From: Pseudomonas protegens
GTDB taxonomy: Bacteria > Pseudomonadota > Gammaproteobacteria > Pseudomonadales > Pseudomonadaceae
NCBI RefSeq assembly: GCF_003363755.1
Contig: NZ_CP031396.1
Span: 2,108,001-2,172,000, forward strand
Direction: 5' to 3'
DNA: 64,000 bases
Positions 56,747 to 64,000 of the stretch are shown here, piece after piece. The notes under the pieces are model-generated. The model was given only the letters and a program-made list of their open reading frames with translations, made no database searches and was not told the DNA's origin. Each line of letters opens with the position of its first letter. Positions within the stretch are counted from its first letter, which is position 1. A program made the translations under genes and the position numbers.

Positions 56747-57882
56747 AGCTTCTCCGCTGCCTGACGCAGCGTCTCCTCGCGCTTGGCAAAACACAGACGT
56801 ACCAGACGCTGCCCCTGGGGCGGCTGCTGATAGAACACCGACACCGGAATGGCTGCCACGCCGTGTTCGCGGGTCATCCAGGTTGCCATGTCGACGTCAT
56901 TCAAGTCTGGACGAATCTGCGAATAGTCCACCAGTTGAAAGTAGGTGCCGGCCACCCGGGTAAAGCTGAAGCGCGAAGGGCTCAGCAAGTCGCAGAACAG
57001 ATCACGCTTGGCCTGGTAGAAGGCCGGTAGCTGCTCGACATGTTCCGGGCATTCGGCCATGAAGTCCGCCAGAGCGTACTGCAAAGGGGTCACGCCGCAG
57101 AAGCTGACATATTGATGCACCTTGCGCAGCTCGGCGCTCAAGGCCGGTGGCGCTACGACATAACCGGTCTTCCAGCCGGTCACGTGATAGGTCTTGCCGA
57201 AGGAGCTGACGACGAAAGCCCGCGGATACAGCTCCTCGTGGGCCAAAACGCTGACATGGGGGACACCGTCAAACACCAGATGCTCATAAACCTCATCGCT
57301 GACCAGGTAGATGTCGCGATCACGGATCAGCGCTGCCAGTTGATCCAGTTCGGCACGGCTGATCAAGGCTCCACTGGGGTTGTGCGGCGTGTTGAGAATG
57401 ATCATCCGTGTACGCGGACTCAGGGCTTCGCCAAGTTTCTGCCAGTCGATGGCAAAGTCATCAAGGCCCAGTTGCACATGCACACAACGGCCGCCGGCCA
57501 GTTCCACTGCAGGCTCATAACTGTCGTAACAGGGATCGAAAACGATGACCTCGTCACCGCGCTGAATCACCGCCTGGATGGCACAGAAAATGGCCTGGGT
57601 GGCGCCCGGGGTGATGGTCACTTCGCTGTCGGCATTGACCTCGACGCCATAGCTGCGAGCGATTTTAGCCGCCACCTGTTGGCGCAAGACCGGCAATCCG
57701 GTCATGGGGGCGTATTGGTTGTGGCCATTGGCGATATGCCGTCCAACCGCGTCACGCAAGGCTTGGGGACCCTCGAAATCAGGGAAGCCTTGGGACAGAT
57801 TGAGCGCTCCGGTTTCAACCGCGAGCTGGGACATCTGCGTGAAGATGGTGGTGCCGACATTCGGCAGCTTACTGGTGATCAT
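56734..57882 (-). CDS. Methionine aminotransferase (YbdL-like)
   Basis: A 382-residue fold-type I PLP aminotransferase. The opening NVGTTIFTQMSQLAVETGALNLSQGFPDF is family-typical; the PLP lysine lies in SSFGKTYHVTGWKTGYV. YbdL-type enzymes convert the ketoacid of methionine with glutamine. It is in an operon with the omega-amidase downstream. Kynurenine or other aromatic transamination is a possible side activity. Confidence 0.88.
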   Translation of the reverse strand: MITSKLPNVGTTIFTQMSQLAVETGALNLSQGFPDFEGPQALRDAVGRHIANGHNQYAPMTGLPVLRQQVAAKIARSYGVEVNADSEVTITPGATQAIFCAIQAVIQRGDEVIVFDPCYDSYEPAVELAGGRCVHVQLGLDDFAIDWQKLGEALSPRTRMIILNTPHNPSGALISRAELDQLAALIRDRDIYLVSDEVYEHLVFDGVPHVSVLAHEELYPRAFVVSSFGKTYHVTGWKTGYVVAPPALSAELRKVHQYVSFCGVTPLQYALADFMAECPEHVEQLPAFYQAKRDLFCDLLSPSRFSFTRVAGTYFQLVDYSQIRPDLNDVDMATWMTREHGVAAIPVSVFYQQPPQGQRLVRLCFAKREETLRQAAEKLCVI

Positions 57883-58002
57883 GAGGATTCCCTGCTGAAC
57901 ACCCGGCTCTACGACGGCGCGGGAGGTCCCGAGAATAGCCCAAACACCGGGCATGAAAAAGGGCGCATAAAGCGCCCTCTTACCCACACAAATCCCGGTC
58001 GC

Positions 58003-59475
58003 TCAGCGCTTGTCGCGGCGCTTCTTGTCGGCCTTCTTGTGGTGCGACATCAAGCGACGCTTCTTGTTGACCTGGCGGTCGGTGAGCGTGTTCTTGTTGC
58101 CCTCGTACGGGTTCTCGCCACCCTTGAACTCGATGCGAATTGGCGTGCCCACCAACTTCAGTACACGACGGTAGGTGTTTTCCAGATAACGCACGTAGGA
58201 CTTGGGCACCTTCTCCACCTGGTTGCCGTGGATCACGATCAGCGGCGGGTTGGCACCACCCAAGTGGGCGTAGCGCAGCTTGATCCGACGGTTGTTGACC
58301 ATGGGCGGCGCGTGCTCGCCAACGGCGTCTTCGAGAATCTGCGTCAGGCGGCTGGTCGGCCAGCGGGTCACCGCCGACTTGAAGGAGTTCTGCACCGACT
58401 GGTAGAGGTTGCCCACGCCGGTTCCGTGCAAGGCCGAGATGAAGTGGATATCGGCGAAGTCGACGAAGAACAACCGGCGCTGCAGCTCGGTCTTCACATA
58501 GTCGCGCTCGCTTGGCTGCATGCCGTCCCACTTGTTCAGGGCGATCACCAGGGCCCGACCGGCTTCCAGGGCGAAGCCCAGCAGGTTCAAGTCGTGGTCC
58601 ACCACCCCTTCCCGGGCGTCCATGACAAAGATCACCACGTTGGCGTCTTTGATCGCTTGCAGGGTTTTGACCACCGAGAACTTTTCAACTTCCTCGTGGA
58701 TCTTGCCGCGCTTGCGCACACCGGCGGTGTCGATCAGCGTGTACTTCTCGTCGTTACGCTCGAACGGGATGTAGATACTGTCGCGGGTGGTACCGGGCTG
58801 GTCGTAGACGATGACCCGGTCTTCACCAAGCATGCGGTTGACCAGCGTGGATTTACCCACGTTGGGGCGGCCGATGATGGCGATCTTGATCCCGTCTTTC
58901 TCGCTCGGACCAGGAATGCGCTTGGCTTCCTCGCCTTCGGCGACGATTTCTTCCTCGCCTTCTTCCGGCTCGTCGGCGTCATCCTTGGGGAACTCGCTCA
59001 GGGCGATTTCCAGCATCTGGGTGATGCCGCGGCCATGAGCACCAGCGATTGGAATCGCGTCGCCCATACCCAGTGGCGCGAACTCGGCGCGGGCCATGTC
59101 CGGGTCGATGTTGTCGACCTTGTTGGCGATCACATAGGAGGTCTTGTTACGTTTGCGCAGGTGTTCGCCAATCATCTGGTCGGCCGCGGTAAACCCGGCC
59201 TTGGCGTCCACCAGGAACAACACCACATCAGCTTCTTCGATGGCCAGCAGCGACTGCTCGGCCATCTTTTCATCCATGCCATGTTCGTCACCGGAAATAC
59301 CACCGGTGTCGATCAGAATATAGGTACGCCCTTGCCACTTGGCCTCACCGTATTGGCGATCACGGGTCAGACCGGACAGGTCGCCAACAATGGCGTCGCG
59401 AGTCCGAGTCAGGCGGTTGAACAAGGTGGACTTGCCGACGTTAGGTCGGCCCACCAGGGCGATTACGGGAACCAT
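58003..59475 (-). CDS. der: Ribosome-biogenesis GTPase Der (EngA)
   Basis: A 490-residue protein with two GTPase domains, each with full motifs: G1 GRPNVGKST (about residues 8 and 201) and NKVD/NKWD G4 boxes. A C-terminal KH-like domain follows, ending in a Lys/Arg-rich tail. It acts in 50S subunit assembly and is essential. The start 59475 is the conserved [16 protein letters not shown]. The gap to bamB holds four hairpins. Confidence 0.97.
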   Translation of the reverse strand: MVPVIALVGRPNVGKSTLFNRLTRTRDAIVGDLSGLTRDRQYGEAKWQGRTYILIDTGGISGDEHGMDEKMAEQSLLAIEEADVVLFLVDAKAGFTAADQMIGEHLRKRNKTSYVIANKVDNIDPDMARAEFAPLGMGDAIPIAGAHGRGITQMLEIALSEFPKDDADEPEEGEEEIVAEGEEAKRIPGPSEKDGIKIAIIGRPNVGKSTLVNRMLGEDRVIVYDQPGTTRDSIYIPFERNDEKYTLIDTAGVRKRGKIHEEVEKFSVVKTLQAIKDANVVIFVMDAREGVVDHDLNLLGFALEAGRALVIALNKWDGMQPSERDYVKTELQRRLFFVDFADIHFISALHGTGVGNLYQSVQNSFKSAVTRWPTSRLTQILEDAVGEHAPPMVNNRRIKLRYAHLGGANPPLIVIHGNQVEKVPKSYVRYLENTYRRVLKLVGTPIRIEFKGGENPYEGNKNTLTDRQVNKKRRLMSHHKKADKKRRDKR

Positions 59476-59494
59476 GCGGCTCTCCACTGCGTTA

Positions 59495-59604
59495 ATTGCG
59501 AAAATACAAAAGCCGCTGCGAGGCAGCGGCTGGTGCTCGGGGCAGCACCTTGAAGTGCTGCGAACCTTGTCGAGACAAGGCCGCTTGGGGAATCAACCCC
59601 AAGC
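59495..59604 (-). other. Four tandem hairpins between bamB and der
   Basis: In order: GCTTGGGG/CCCCAAGC (59583-59604), CCTTGTC/GACAAGG (59565-59580), GCAGCAC/GTGCTGC (59542-59561) and AGCCGCTGC/GCAGCGGCT (59511-59531). On the minus strand the last is followed by TTTTGTATTTTCG, a good intrinsic terminator 20 bases before the der start. Confidence 0.8.
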
Positions 59605-59616
59605 ATAGTCAAACCA

Positions 59617-60768
59617 TTACTTGATGGTCAGGGCTTCCAGTTTGCCGCTGTTGCCATACACATAAATCATGTCGCCCACCACCAGCGGACGAGCGCGCAG
59701 GCCGTCGCTATCGATGCGGGTACGGCCGACGAAACGACCGTCCACCTGACTCAGCAGGTGCAGGTAACCTTCCAGGTCGCCCACCGCTACGTAGCTGGAG
59801 AAGACTTCCGGGGCCGACAGTTGACGACGGGCCAAGGAGTCGTTGCTCCACAGGGCCGTAGTCGAACGCTCGTCCACGCCTTCCACGGTGCCCGACGACA
59901 GGCTGACATAGACGCTGCCAAAACCTTGCGCCACACCGGCATAGCTGGAAGCGTCACGCTGCCACAGCGGACGACCGCTCTCCAGGTCCAGGGCAACCAC
60001 ACGTCCCTGATAGCTGGCGACGTACAGGGTACCGCCGGACAGCAGCAAGCCGCCGTCGATGTCCACTACCCGATCCAGCTCGGAACGGCCTTGTGGAATA
60101 GCGACACGCTGCTCCCACACCGGCACGCCGTTGCGGATATCCAGCGCCACCACCTTGCCAGTGGAGAGACCGGCCAGGGCCAGACGGTTGGTGGCCAACG
60201 GCGCACTGGTGCCCCGCAGGGTCAGTACCGCTGGAGTGCTGTCGTAGAGCCAGAGCTGGTTGCCGGTGCTGGCATCGAGGCCAATCACCCGGTCATCCTG
60301 AGTCTGGACCACGACCACGTCACCGTTGGTCGCCGGCGGAGCCAGCACTTCACTGGTGACCCGGGAGCGCCACTTCTCTTCACCGCTGGAAGCATCCAGG
60401 GCAACCACTTCGCCTTTCAGAGTGCCGATCATGACCAGGCCGTAACCCACGCCGACGGCGCCGGAAACAGGCAGTTCGAGATCTTTCTTCCATTTGACGT
60501 CGCCATTCATGCGATCCATGGAAACCACAACGCCAGTGACGTCGGCGGCATAGATGGTGTCACCATCGATCGCCGGCACCAGCATGTTGTAGGTTTCGCC
60601 CTGACCGTCACCGATCGAACGGCTCCACTGCTTCTGCAGGACCACTTCTTCTTTGAAGTCGACCAGTTCAGCCGGCGGCAGTTCTTTCTTGCTGTTGCTG
60701 CTGCAACCCGCGGCCAACAAGGCCAGAGCCAGCAATGCTGCATGTTTCCAACGGATCACGTCATGCAT
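59617..60768 (-). CDS. bamB: Outer-membrane assembly lipoprotein BamB
   Basis: A 383-residue lipoprotein: lipobox AAGC (about residue 22), then an eight-bladed propeller (GEVVALDASSGEEKWRSRV, VIGLDASTGNQLWLYD, GRVVALDLESGRPLWQRD). It is a subunit of the BAM complex that inserts outer-membrane proteins. It overlaps yfgM by 8 bases. The N-terminal MHDVIRWK start at 60768 gives the signal peptide. Confidence 0.95.
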   Translation of the reverse strand: MHDVIRWKHAALLALALLAAGCSSNSKKELPPAELVDFKEEVVLQKQWSRSIGDGQGETYNMLVPAIDGDTIYAADVTGVVVSMDRMNGDVKWKKDLELPVSGAVGVGYGLVMIGTLKGEVVALDASSGEEKWRSRVTSEVLAPPATNGDVVVVQTQDDRVIGLDASTGNQLWLYDSTPAVLTLRGTSAPLATNRLALAGLSTGKVVALDIRNGVPVWEQRVAIPQGRSELDRVVDIDGGLLLSGGTLYVASYQGRVVALDLESGRPLWQRDASSYAGVAQGFGSVYVSLSSGTVEGVDERSTTALWSNDSLARRQLSAPEVFSSYVAVGDLEGYLHLLSQVDGRFVGRTRIDSDGLRARPLVVGDMIYVYGNSGKLEALTIK

Positions 60769-61402
60769 CCCCTTTGGCCAGGTCGTCCAGCTTGATTTGT
60801 AAGCCACCGACCGCCGCCTCATCCGAGAGCGCCGCCTTGGCTTTTTGGTATGCCGCATGGGCCTCATCCACACGGCCCAACTGGACCAGCAGATCACCCT
60901 TGAGTTCTTCGCGAGTCGCCAGGAACGCCTTGTCGGCATCACCCTCGAGCAGCTTCAAGGCCTCGTCAGCCTTGTTCTGCGCCGCCAGCACCTGGGCCAG
61001 ACGCTGGCGCGCCACTTCACCCAGAGCCGGGCTCGCCGGCTTGTCGAGCACTGCTTTGAGCTGCGCCGCTGCGTCGTCCAGCTTGCCGGTGTCCACGGCT
61101 ACCTTGGCCACGAACAGGTTGCCGTATTGCGCGTAGGCAGTACCGCCGAACTCGCTGTTGAGCTTGCCGGCCAGGTCTGCAACCCGGGCGGCGTCAGGCT
61201 TGCCATCTGGCGTCAGGGTGGTTTCCAGCAGTTGCTGATAGAGCACCGAAGCACCTTGCGACTGATTGTTCTGATACTTGTGCCAGGCCTGCCAGCCGAA
61301 CACGATAACCAAGGCCAGCAGGCCGCCAGTCACCAGGGGTTTGCCGTTGCGCTGCCACCAGTCTTTCAATTCCGCCAGCTGTTCATCTTCGGTACTCGAC
61401 AC
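60761..61402 (-). CDS. yfgM: YfgM family membrane-anchored TPR-like protein
   Basis: A 213-residue protein with one N-terminal TM (GGLLALVIVFGWQAW, residues 26-40) and a TPR-like periplasmic part (residues 60-200, LAQVLAAQNKADEALKLLEGDADKAFLATREELKGDLL split over two blocks). E. coli YfgM is linked to the SecYEG translocon and periplasmic chaperones. The start is GTG 61402. It lies between hisS and bamB in one operon. Confidence 0.9.
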   Translation of the reverse strand: MSSTEDEQLAELKDWWQRNGKPLVTGGLLALVIVFGWQAWHKYQNNQSQGASVLYQQLLETTLTPDGKPDAARVADLAGKLNSEFGGTAYAQYGNLFVAKVAVDTGKLDDAAAQLKAVLDKPASPALGEVARQRLAQVLAAQNKADEALKLLEGDADKAFLATREELKGDLLVQLGRVDEAHAAYQKAKAALSDEAAVGGLQIKLDDLAKGDA

Positions 61403-61442
61403 CCCAATACTCCTTATTCGCTAAATCGGCTGTTTGACAGCT

Positions 61443-62732
61443 TCAACCCTGCACGATGCAGGTGGCCAGGTGCGCGGCGAGCGCATCCCAGGCAATGCTT
61501 TGTTGTTCACCCTGGCCACGCAGGGGTTTGAAACCTACCACTTGCTGGGCCAGTTCGTCGTCACCAAGGATCAGCGCGTACAGCGCACCGCTCTTGTCGG
61601 CCTTCTTGAATTGGCTCTTGAAGCTGCCGGCACCGGCATTGATCTGCAGACGCAGGTTCGGCAATTGGTCTCGAACGCGCTCACTCAGCGCCAGTGCGGC
61701 CAGTTCGGCAGCCTCCCCGAAGGCGCAGAGGTAAACGTCGACCTGGCGCGAGATTTCTTGCGGGATCTGCTCCAGGGTTTCCAGCAGCAGCACCAGGCGT
61801 TCGATCCCCATGGCGAAGCCAACACCCGGTGTAGGTTTGCCACCCATTTGCTCGACCAGACCGTCGTAACGGCCGCCGGCACACACAGTACCCTGGGCGC
61901 CGAGTTTGTCGGTGACCCATTCGAAAACGGTCTTGCTGTAGTAATCCAGCCCGCGCACCAGCTTCGGGTTGATCACATAAGGGATACCCGCGGCGTCCAG
62001 ACGGGCCTTGAGCCCCTCGAAGTGCACACGGGACTCTTCATCCAGGTAGTCGGCCAGCTTGGGCGCGTCCACCAGTACGGCTTGAGTGTCCGGATTCTTG
62101 GTATCGAGCACGCGCAGAGGGTTGGTCTTCAGGCGACGCTGGCTGTCTTCGTCCAGCTTGTCCATGCGCGCCGACAGGAACGCCACCAGCGCGTCGCGAT
62201 AACGTGCGCGGGCCTCAGCAGTGCCCAGGCTGTTGAGTTCGAGCTTGACCGCATCACGGATGCCCAGCTCGCCCCACAGGCGCCAGGTCAGCACGATCAG
62301 TTCAGCATCAATGTCCGGACCGTCGAGGTTGAAAACCTCGCAACCAATCTGGTGGAACTGGCGATAACGGCCTTTCTGAGGGCGCTCGTGACGGAACATC
62401 GGGCCGATGTACCAGAGCTTCTGCACCTGGCCACCGCCAGTGATGCCGTGCTCGAGTACAGCGCGGACGCACGCCGCAGTGCCTTCCGGACGCAGGGTCA
62501 GGGAATCACCGTTGCGGTCTTCGAAGGTGTACATCTCTTTTTCGACGATGTCGGTCACTTCGCCAATGGAGCGCTTGAACAGCTCGGTGAACTCGACGAT
62601 CGGCATGCGGATCTGCTTGTAACCGTAGTTATCCAGCAGACGCGCCACAGTGCCCTCGAAATAACGCCACAGGGGGGTCTGCTCGGGCAGGATGTCATTC
62701 ATGCCACGAATGGCTTGCAGAGACTTGCTCAC
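61443..62732 (-). CDS. hisS: Histidyl-tRNA synthetase
   Basis: A 429-residue class II synthetase. Motif 2 ([17 protein letters not shown]), the His-specific blocks [14 protein letters not shown] and AGGRYDGLV, and motif 3 ([16 protein letters not shown]) are all intact; the C-terminal anticodon domain completes the usual length. It charges tRNA-His. It lies 23 bases downstream of ispG in the conserved ispG-hisS-yfgM-bamB order. Confidence 0.97.
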   Translation of the reverse strand: MSKSLQAIRGMNDILPEQTPLWRYFEGTVARLLDNYGYKQIRMPIVEFTELFKRSIGEVTDIVEKEMYTFEDRNGDSLTLRPEGTAACVRAVLEHGITGGGQVQKLWYIGPMFRHERPQKGRYRQFHQIGCEVFNLDGPDIDAELIVLTWRLWGELGIRDAVKLELNSLGTAEARARYRDALVAFLSARMDKLDEDSQRRLKTNPLRVLDTKNPDTQAVLVDAPKLADYLDEESRVHFEGLKARLDAAGIPYVINPKLVRGLDYYSKTVFEWVTDKLGAQGTVCAGGRYDGLVEQMGGKPTPGVGFAMGIERLVLLLETLEQIPQEISRQVDVYLCAFGEAAELAALALSERVRDQLPNLRLQINAGAGSFKSQFKKADKSGALYALILGDDELAQQVVGFKPLRGQGEQQSIAWDALAAHLATCIVQG

Positions 62733-62755
62733 AAAAAATCCTTAAATACGTTCGG

Positions 62756-63865
62756 TTAGCCGCGAGCGATAAGCGCTGCGTCGGCTTCGACCTTTTCGGC
62801 CGCCTTCTGCCGGATCAGCTTTTCAAGCTCGTCCACCAGATTGTCATTGGTCAGTTTCTGTGCAGGCTTGCCGTCGATGTAGATCAGATTCGGAGTACCA
62901 CCGGTCAGGCCGATATGCGCCTCTTTGGCTTCACCCGGGCCGTTGACCACACAACCGATCACCGCGACATCCAACGGCACCAGCAAGTCTTCCAGGCGCC
63001 CTTCCAGTTCGTTCATGGTTTTCACCACATCGAAATTCTGCCGCGAGCAGCTCGGGCAAGCGATGAAGTTGATGCCACGGGAACGCAGGTGCAGGGACTT
63101 GAGAATGTCGTAGCCGACCTTCACTTCCTCGACCGGGTCGGCCGCCAACGAGATGCGAATGGTATCGCCAATGCCTTCGGCCAGCAGCATACCGAGGCCG
63201 ACGGCGGATTTCACCGTGCCTGAACGCAATCCGCCGGCTTCGGTGATCCCCAGGTGCAGAGGCTGGATGATTTCCTTGGCCAGCAAGCGATAGGCTTCGA
63301 CGGCCATAAACACGTCGGACGCCTTCACGCTGACCTTGAAGTCCTGGAAATTCAGGCGTTCAAGGTGCTCGACGTGGCGCAGTGCCGACTCAACCAGCGC
63401 TGCTGGAGTCGGTTCGCCGTACTTTTTCTGCAGATCTTTTTCCAGGGAGCCGGCGTTGACCCCGATACGGATCGGAATTCCGCGGTCACGGGCGGCATCC
63501 ACCACCGCACGCACCCGGTCTTCGCGACCGATGTTGCCGGGGTTGATCCGCAGGCAATCCACACCCAGCTCAGCTACGCGCAGGGCGATCTTGTAGTCGA
63601 AGTGAATGTCGGCCACCAGCGGCACCTTGACCTGCTGCTTGATGCGGCCGAACGCTTCGGCGGCGTCCATGTCCGGCACCGAGACCCGCACGATGTCGAC
63701 ACCGGCAGCTTCAAGGCGGTTGATCTGGGCGACGGTTGCGGCCACGTCGTTGGTGTCGCTGTTGGTCATGCTCTGCACCGCAATCGGGGCATCGCCACCG
63801 ACCGGTACCGAGCCGACCCAGATCTTGCGGGACTCGCGACGTTTGATTGGAGATTCGCCGTGCAT
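62756..63865 (-). CDS. ispG: (E)-4-hydroxy-3-methylbut-2-enyl-diphosphate synthase
   Basis: A 369-residue iron-sulfur enzyme of the MEP isoprenoid pathway. Cluster cysteines are in [11 protein letters not shown] and GCVVNGPGE; the barrel start [18 protein letters not shown] is typical. It is 3 bases downstream of rodZ and part of the same operon. Confidence 0.96.
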   Translation of the reverse strand: MHGESPIKRRESRKIWVGSVPVGGDAPIAVQSMTNSDTNDVAATVAQINRLEAAGVDIVRVSVPDMDAAEAFGRIKQQVKVPLVADIHFDYKIALRVAELGVDCLRINPGNIGREDRVRAVVDAARDRGIPIRIGVNAGSLEKDLQKKYGEPTPAALVESALRHVEHLERLNFQDFKVSVKASDVFMAVEAYRLLAKEIIQPLHLGITEAGGLRSGTVKSAVGLGMLLAEGIGDTIRISLAADPVEEVKVGYDILKSLHLRSRGINFIACPSCSRQNFDVVKTMNELEGRLEDLLVPLDVAVIGCVVNGPGEAKEAHIGLTGGTPNLIYIDGKPAQKLTNDNLVDELEKLIRQKAAEKVEADAALIARG

Positions 63866-63868
63866 GAC

Positions 63869-64000
63869 TTATTGACCTAACTTCAGGCGAGCGGTCTCGC
63901 CACTGGTGAACGGGGCGATATCCACCGCCTGACCGTTGTAAGAAATTTGTGCGCCACGGGCATACCCCAGACGTACGGCAAATGGCGGCTTGCCGCTAAC
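63869..64000 (-). CDS. rodZ: RodZ cytoskeleton protein, C-terminal end
   Basis: The final 43 residues of a gene that starts right of the window: VSGKPPFAVRLGYARGAQIS, then YNGQAVDIAPFTSGETARLK. This is the periplasmic beta-domain of RodZ, which supports MreB and rod shape. The position before ispG is the same in many gammaproteobacteria. Confidence 0.85.
   Translation of the reverse strand, partial: VSGKPPFAVRLGYARGAQISYNGQAVDIAPFTSGETARLKLGQ

Noticed and set aside
57040..59553. An 837-codon open frame antisense to the aminotransferase and der
   Set aside because: It crosses two genes and the hairpin array, with no ribosome site or recognisable domain.

Overview
The window is a GC-rich chromosomal segment from a Pseudomonas of the fluorescens group; P. 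protegens or P. chlororaphis-like is an inference. The evidence is the strong GC bias at third codon positions, the many Pseudomonas-type REP/REPIN hairpins with cores like GCCGGCTTGCCGGCGAA, and Pseudomonas gene neighbourhoods: asrA-icp, oprB-gcd, cmoAB, and the run ispG-hisS-yfgM-bamB-der. No rRNA, tRNA, CRISPR array, insertion sequence or prophage was seen. Both ends cut a gene: a glutamate-synthase-family enzyme on the left and rodZ on the right.

Layout. 1-2.6 kb: small oxidoreductase-associated genes, then a papain-like cysteine protease with an unknown partner. 2.7-7.8 kb: a ProY-type amino acid permease, then an unusual class A penicillin-binding protein. 7.8-12.7 kb: metal homeostasis, with a PadR repressor plus siderophore-interacting ferric reductase and a Zur-box-preceded ZnuD-like zinc receptor. 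12.7-19.7 kb: a MocR regulator facing a BenE-type transporter, then the periplasmic glucose oxidation pair oprB-gcd, with palindromic operators between. 19.8-20.8 kb: about 1 kb of repeats and a structured leader before a small Pseudomonas-type protein. 21-28 kb: two lipoproteins, a divergent hybrid kinase and LuxR regulator, a small helical protein and a GGDEF/EAL phosphodiesterase. 28.2-31.8 kb: the Lon-type protease AsrA behind a good heat-shock promoter, the chagasin-type inhibitor Icp and a YhhN protein. 32-34.4 kb: tRNA modification genes cmoA, cmoB and tadA. 34.3-35.7 kb: a Tat-exported multicopper oxidase. 35.9-44.2 kb: a complete trehalose PTS locus. 44.2-45.1 kb: a two-gene cassette resembling an uncharacterised toxin-antitoxin pair with its own palindrome. 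45.4-48.6 kb: guaB-guaA. 48.6-53.3 kb: a zinc-ribbon protein, TauE transporter, LysR regulator, xseA and an M23 peptidase. 53.5-55.4 kb: leuA with a possible leader peptide. 55.4-64 kb: a FlxA-like protein, an omega-amidase/aminotransferase pair of the methionine-salvage type, then der, bamB, yfgM, hisS, ispG and rodZ.

How genes work together. In the trehalose locus the porin admits the sugar, TreB imports and phosphorylates it, and TreC cleaves trehalose-6-phosphate. The EIIA-HPr-EI fusion carries phosphate from PEP to TreB, and TreR probably binds two mirror-image operators. OprB and Gcd handle periplasmic glucose. Most of the window is ordinary core genome. The spots most worth a second look are the HTH/HicA-like cassette, the cysteine-free EIIB-like protein in the trehalose locus, the protease-partner pair near the left end, four back-to-back hairpins between bamB and der, and the composite inverted-repeat element at 19.9-20.35 kb.
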